Of a stretch of 33,825 bases of DNA, positions 31,523-33,825 are shown in pieces (the stretch's first letter is position 1; each line of letters starts with the position of its first letter). Source of the stretch: Pseudomonadota bacterium. Lineage in GTDB: Bacteria > Pseudomonadota > Gammaproteobacteria > Xanthomonadales > Xanthomonadaceae. Under the pieces are notes generated by a model. The model had not been told where the DNA came from and did not search any database. It was given only the letters and a program-made list of their open reading frames with translations. Position numbers and translations under genes: made by a program. The stretch covers positions 1 to 33,825 of the forward strand of contig JAEXAG010000051.1 in assembly GCA_023394655.1 (NCBI GenBank), in the 5' to 3' direction.

Positions 31523-31705
31523 TGTCCTCTGCCTTGAGCGACAGCGTGCAAAACATTTGCCTTGTCCCTTAAGAACGACATCGGGTCTGCAAAGGAACCC
31601 GGCGTGCATGTCCGCCCCGTTGCGGAAAGCCCGAAGGTTCCGGAGCCTTCCCACTTGAACCCCGGGTTCAAGGTCGTTTCGCCGCATCGCCACGGCGGAG
31701 GATGC
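31523..31705 (+). ncRNA. ssrS: 6S RNA
   Basis: 6S RNA mimics an open promoter and holds sigma-70 RNA polymerase in stationary phase. The position between zapA and ygfA is the classical one. The terminal stem is TCCTCTGCC (31525-31533) with GGCGGAGGA (31694-31702), with one G-U pair. Near the 3' side, CTTGAACCCCGGGTTCAAG closely matches the corresponding E. coli segment. The length is about 180 nt. Ends are estimated from the closing stem and the -10 box. Confidence 0.95.
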
Positions 31706-31714
31706 CAAAAACCG

Positions 31715-31744
31715 AAACCCGCGCTCCGGCGCGGGTTTCTTTTT
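31715..31744 (+). terminator. Terminator after 6S RNA
   Basis: AAACCCGCGC (31715-31724) and GCGCGGGTTT (31729-31738) form a perfect 10-bp stem with a TCCG loop, followed by CTTTTT. It is a textbook intrinsic terminator, 20 nt before the ygfA start codon. Confidence 0.93.
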
Positions 31745-31752
31745 GCCGGCGA

Positions 31753-31758
31753 TACAAT
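31753..31758 (+). promoter_or_regulatory. -10 box of a probable leaderless ygfA promoter
   Basis: TACAAT in GCGATACAATG ends 6 nt before the ygfA ATG at 31765. The 6S terminator ends only 8 nt before this box, so its -35 region would lie inside the terminator hairpin. There is no Shine-Dalgarno sequence. Confidence 0.6.
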
Positions 31759-31764
31759 GTCGGC

Positions 31765-32349
31765 ATGCCAAGCGCTGCTCCCAGCCGTGCGCAGTTGCGG
31801 GAACGCCGCCGCGCCATCGCCCCCGACGCCCGCATGCGAGCCGCGGAAGCGGTGGCGACGCACCTGCTCGGGTTGCCGGGCTTCCCTCGCAGCGGCTACG
31901 TGGCCGGCTACTGGGCAATGGATGGCGAGCTGCCACTGCATGTCTGGCAGATCCGCCTCCCTGCCAAGCTGGTGTACTGCCTGCCGGTGCTCGACCCGGC
32001 GGCCCGCTGCCTGCGCTTCGCGCCCTGGCGCCCGGGCGACGCCCTGGTGACCAATCGCTACGGCATTCCCGAGCCGGCTCTTTCCCCCGCCTCGCTGCTC
32101 GACGCCGCCGACATGGCTTTCATCGCCATGCCGTTGACCGGCTTCGATCGCCATGGCCATCGCATGGGCATGGGCGGCGGCTGGTACGACCGCACCCTGG
32201 CATTCCGCAACGAACGTCCGGCGCCGCCGTTCTGCGTCGGCATCGGTTTCGACGTGCAGGAAATGCCGCCGTTCCAACCCCAGCCGTGGGACGTGGCCTG
32301 CGATGCCATCGTCACCGAATCCCGCACACTGTTCCGAGATCCGCCATGA
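31765..32349 (+). CDS. ygfA: 5-formyltetrahydrofolate cyclo-ligase
   Basis: The enzyme converts 5-formyl-THF to 5,10-methenyl-THF with ATP and so recycles a folate storage form. The 194-residue protein has the N-terminal ATP-binding basic motif (SRAQLRERRRAI), GYWAMDGELP (48-57), the conserved VYCLPVLD, and the signature GMGGGWYDRTL (135-145). The C-terminal PWDVACDAIVTE is complete. It sits directly after 6S RNA as in E. coli, but seems to have its own promoter behind the 6S terminator. Its stop overlaps the next start (ATGA). Confidence 0.97.
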   Translation: MPSAAPSRAQLRERRRAIAPDARMRAAEAVATHLLGLPGFPRSGYVAGYWAMDGELPLHVWQIRLPAKLVYCLPVLDPAARCLRFAPWRPGDALVTNRYGIPEPALSPASLLDAADMAFIAMPLTGFDRHGHRMGMGGGWYDRTLAFRNERPAPPFCVGIGFDVQEMPPFQPQPWDVACDAIVTESRTLFRDPP

Positions 32350-32813
32350 GCACCCGCAAGAAGCATTGGTTGATGAAGTCCGAGCCTGGCGAGTTCTCCA
32401 TCGACGATCTCTCCCGCATCGCCAGCGAGCCCTGGACCGGGGTGCGCAACTATCAGGCGCGCAACTTCATGCGCCAGATGAAGCCCGGCGATGGCGTCCT
32501 GTTCTACCACTCCAACTGCGAGGTACCGGGGATCTACGGCATCGCGGAAGTCGCGAGCCTGCCCTACCCGGATCCGACCCAGTTCGATCGCAAGTCCAAA
32601 TACTTCGATGAAAAAGCGACCCGGGAACTGCCGCGCTGGGAGCTGGTGGATGTCTCGCATGTCCGCACGCTCGATCGCCCGATCCCGCTCGCCGAGATCC
32701 GCGAACACGCCGACGACCTCGGCGAGGAGTTCGCCCTGATCCGCAAGGGTTCACGGCTTTCCGTGATGCCGGTGACCGCCTCGCAGTGGAAACTGCTCCT
32801 CGCCCTCGAATGA
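32346..32813 (+). CDS. EVE domain-containing protein
   Basis: A 155-residue single EVE domain of the PUA-like superfamily, whose members are thought to bind modified bases in DNA or RNA. It begins with the family motif HWLMKSEPGEFSIDDL (7-22), followed by GVRNYQARNFMRQMKPGDGVLFYHSN, GIYGIAEVAS and FDRKSKYFD. The length is normal for the stand-alone form. It overlaps ygfA by the ATGA arrangement and is followed by rpiA after 17 nt, so the three genes form an operon. Its ligand is unknown. Confidence 0.95.
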   Translation: MSTRKKHWLMKSEPGEFSIDDLSRIASEPWTGVRNYQARNFMRQMKPGDGVLFYHSNCEVPGIYGIAEVASLPYPDPTQFDRKSKYFDEKATRELPRWELVDVSHVRTLDRPIPLAEIREHADDLGEEFALIRKGSRLSVMPVTASQWKLLLALE

Positions 32814-32830
32814 CCCCAAAGGAACCTGAG

Positions 32831-33493
32831 ATGTCCGAAGCCAAGCGCCTGGCCGCCGAAAAAGCCCATGAATACGTCGAAGACGGGATGATCGTCGGCG
32901 TCGGCACCGGCTCGACCGTCGCCTGGTTCATCGATGCGCTGGGCCGCGATCCCGGCCGGATCAAGGGTGCGGTCTCCAGCTCCGAACAGAGCACGGAACG
33001 ACTGCGCGGCCACGGCATCGAAGTGCTGGACCTCAATCACACCGGCCCGCTCTCTCTCTACGTGGACGGCGCCGACGAATGCGACCCGCGCAAATGCCTG
33101 ATCAAGGGCGGTGGTGCCGCGTTGACGCGCGAAAAGATCATCGCCGAGGCCAGCGAACGCTTCGTCTGCATCATCGATCCTTCCAAGGAGGTCGATGTGC
33201 TCGGCCGCTTTCCGCTGCCGGTGGAAGTCATCCCGATGGCGCGCAGCCTCGTCGCGCGGGAGCTGGCGGCGATGACCGGCGGCCAGCCGGTATTCCGCAT
33301 GGGCGCCGACGAAAAGGCCGTGGTCACCGACAATGGCAACGTGATCCTCGACATCCACAACTTGCGCATCACCGATCCGGTGGCGCTGGAGCAGGCCATC
33401 AACCAGATCCCGGGCGTGGTCAGCGTCGGCCTGTTCGCAAGGCGACCGGCGGATGTCGTCATCGTCGGCGGGCAGCCGCCACGCGTGCTCTGA
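32831..33493 (+). CDS. rpiA: Ribose-5-phosphate isomerase A
   Basis: RpiA interconverts ribose 5-phosphate and ribulose 5-phosphate in the non-oxidative pentose phosphate pathway. The 220-residue protein shows GVGTGSTVAWFIDAL (23-37), AVSSSEQST, the catalytic DGADECD (79-85), Lys92 in IKGGGAALTREKI with Glu101, and VIPMARSLVARELA. The length equals E. coli RpiA. AAAGGAA lies just upstream of the ATG at 32831. It is the last gene of the ygfA-EVE-rpiA operon and faces a convergent rrn operon. Confidence 0.98.
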   Translation: MSEAKRLAAEKAHEYVEDGMIVGVGTGSTVAWFIDALGRDPGRIKGAVSSSEQSTERLRGHGIEVLDLNHTGPLSLYVDGADECDPRKCLIKGGGAALTREKIIAEASERFVCIIDPSKEVDVLGRFPLPVEVIPMARSLVARELAAMTGGQPVFRMGADEKAVVTDNGNVILDIHNLRITDPVALEQAINQIPGVVSVGLFARRPADVVIVGGQPPRVL

Positions 33494-33501
33494 GCCCGGC
33501 G

Positions 33502-33521
33502 AAGTGGCGGCCGCGCCACTT
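33502..33521 (+). terminator. Hairpin downstream of rpiA
   Basis: AAGTGGCG (33502-33509) and CGCCACTT (33514-33521) form a perfect 8-bp stem with a GCCG loop, 8 nt after the rpiA stop. No T-run follows on the plus strand, so termination strength is uncertain. Confidence 0.5.
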
Positions 33522-33696
33522 GACGCATCACCTGCATGTAGCTGACACATTGTTCGCCTGGCGTGGGACATCCCTCGGAGGCTCCCTTGTCCAGCGCTGT
33601 CCTCGATCCACCCGCGCCACCACTCGCCGTGCAATCGCGCTTCCGCGCTGAAGCCCGCAGGCACTGGCTGGAGGAGAACCTCCGCCTTGTCGCCAG

Positions 33697-33731
33697 AAAA
33701 GAGAACGCCCCGCATTGGATGCGGGGCGTTC
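33697..33731 (-). terminator. Terminator of the rrn operon
   Basis: On the minus strand, GAACGCCCCGCAT and ATGCGGGGCGTTC (33731-33719 and 33715-33703) form a perfect 13-bp stem with a CCA loop. TCTTTTCT follows. It lies just after the 5S rRNA 3' end. Confidence 0.9.
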
Positions 33732-33739
33732 GGGATAAA

Positions 33740-33825
33740 AACTGGCGATGACCTACTCTCGCATGCTGGATGCACACTACCATCGGCGCGGCTGCGTTTC
33801 ACTTCCGAGTTCGGGATGGGATCGG
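33740..33825 (-). rRNA. 5S ribosomal RNA, partial (3' part)
   Basis: The minus strand contains CCGAACTCGGAAGTGAAACG, then the CGCCGATGGTAGTGTG and ATGCGAGAGTAGGTCATCG segments, matching bacterial 5S rRNA from about position 34 to the end. About 33 nt at the 5' end are cut off by the window edge. The 3' boundary is estimated within a few bases. An rrn operon on the minus strand therefore continues beyond the window. Confidence 0.96.

Overview
This window reads as ordinary core chromosome of a GC-rich gammaproteobacterium of the Xanthomonadaceae/Lysobacteraceae (Lysobacter, Luteimonas, Thermomonas or Pseudoxanthomonas-like). The reasons are the strongly G/C-biased third codon positions, an AlgR-type regulator beside hemC, two SLC13 transporters with internal TrkA-C domains, a DUF3228 gene, the thiS/thiG/trmB order, and the gammaproteobacterial zapA - 6S RNA - ygfA arrangement. 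I place it at family level only. I see no prophage, insertion sequence, CRISPR array or defence island.

Layout. 69-6394: pirin (-), a carboxylesterase, an AlgR-like LytTR regulator and hemC (+), an SLC13 transporter (-), and a WYL regulator (+). 6443-12392: a secreted glutamyl-endopeptidase-like S9 peptidase (-), then a methyl-cycle block: a large fold-back element, an S-adenosylhomocysteine (SAH) riboswitch with ahcY, a DUF3228 gene (-), and metF behind a palindromic operator candidate. 12584-14795: two tandem secreted four-cysteine paralogues and ilvE. 14812-18401 (-): tRNA-Gly(CCC), a RimB-like protease, rimK, and an OmpR-type regulator with its kinase. 18449-24645: an EstA-like autotransporter esterase (-), thiS, a YdcH-like gene, thiG-trmB, and a second SLC13 transporter. 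24677-28547: a Rieske protein (-), a small membrane protein, an FAH-family enzyme, mscL, then ygfB-pepP (-). 28638-33825: a PAS-GGDEF-EAL protein, a TIGR02449-like gene, zapA, 6S RNA, ygfA, an EVE protein, rpiA, and the 3' part of a 5S rRNA gene (-) that marks the end of an rrn operon beyond the window.

How the genes fit together. ahcY removes SAH and metF makes the methyl donor for homocysteine remethylation; each carries its own regulatory signal. thiS and thiG form the thiazole branch of thiamine synthesis. RimK and the RimB-like protease would add and remove glutamates on ribosomal protein S6.

The most interesting signals are non-coding. (1) A 23-bp fold-back element at 9073-9179 encloses two further hairpins. 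(2) An SAH riboswitch has a visible alternative hairpin over the ahcY ribosome-binding site. (3) In at least six genes a -10 box sits exactly 6 nt before the start codon, which predicts leaderless mRNAs. (4) A strong tRNA terminator is packed directly against the rimB-like start codon.
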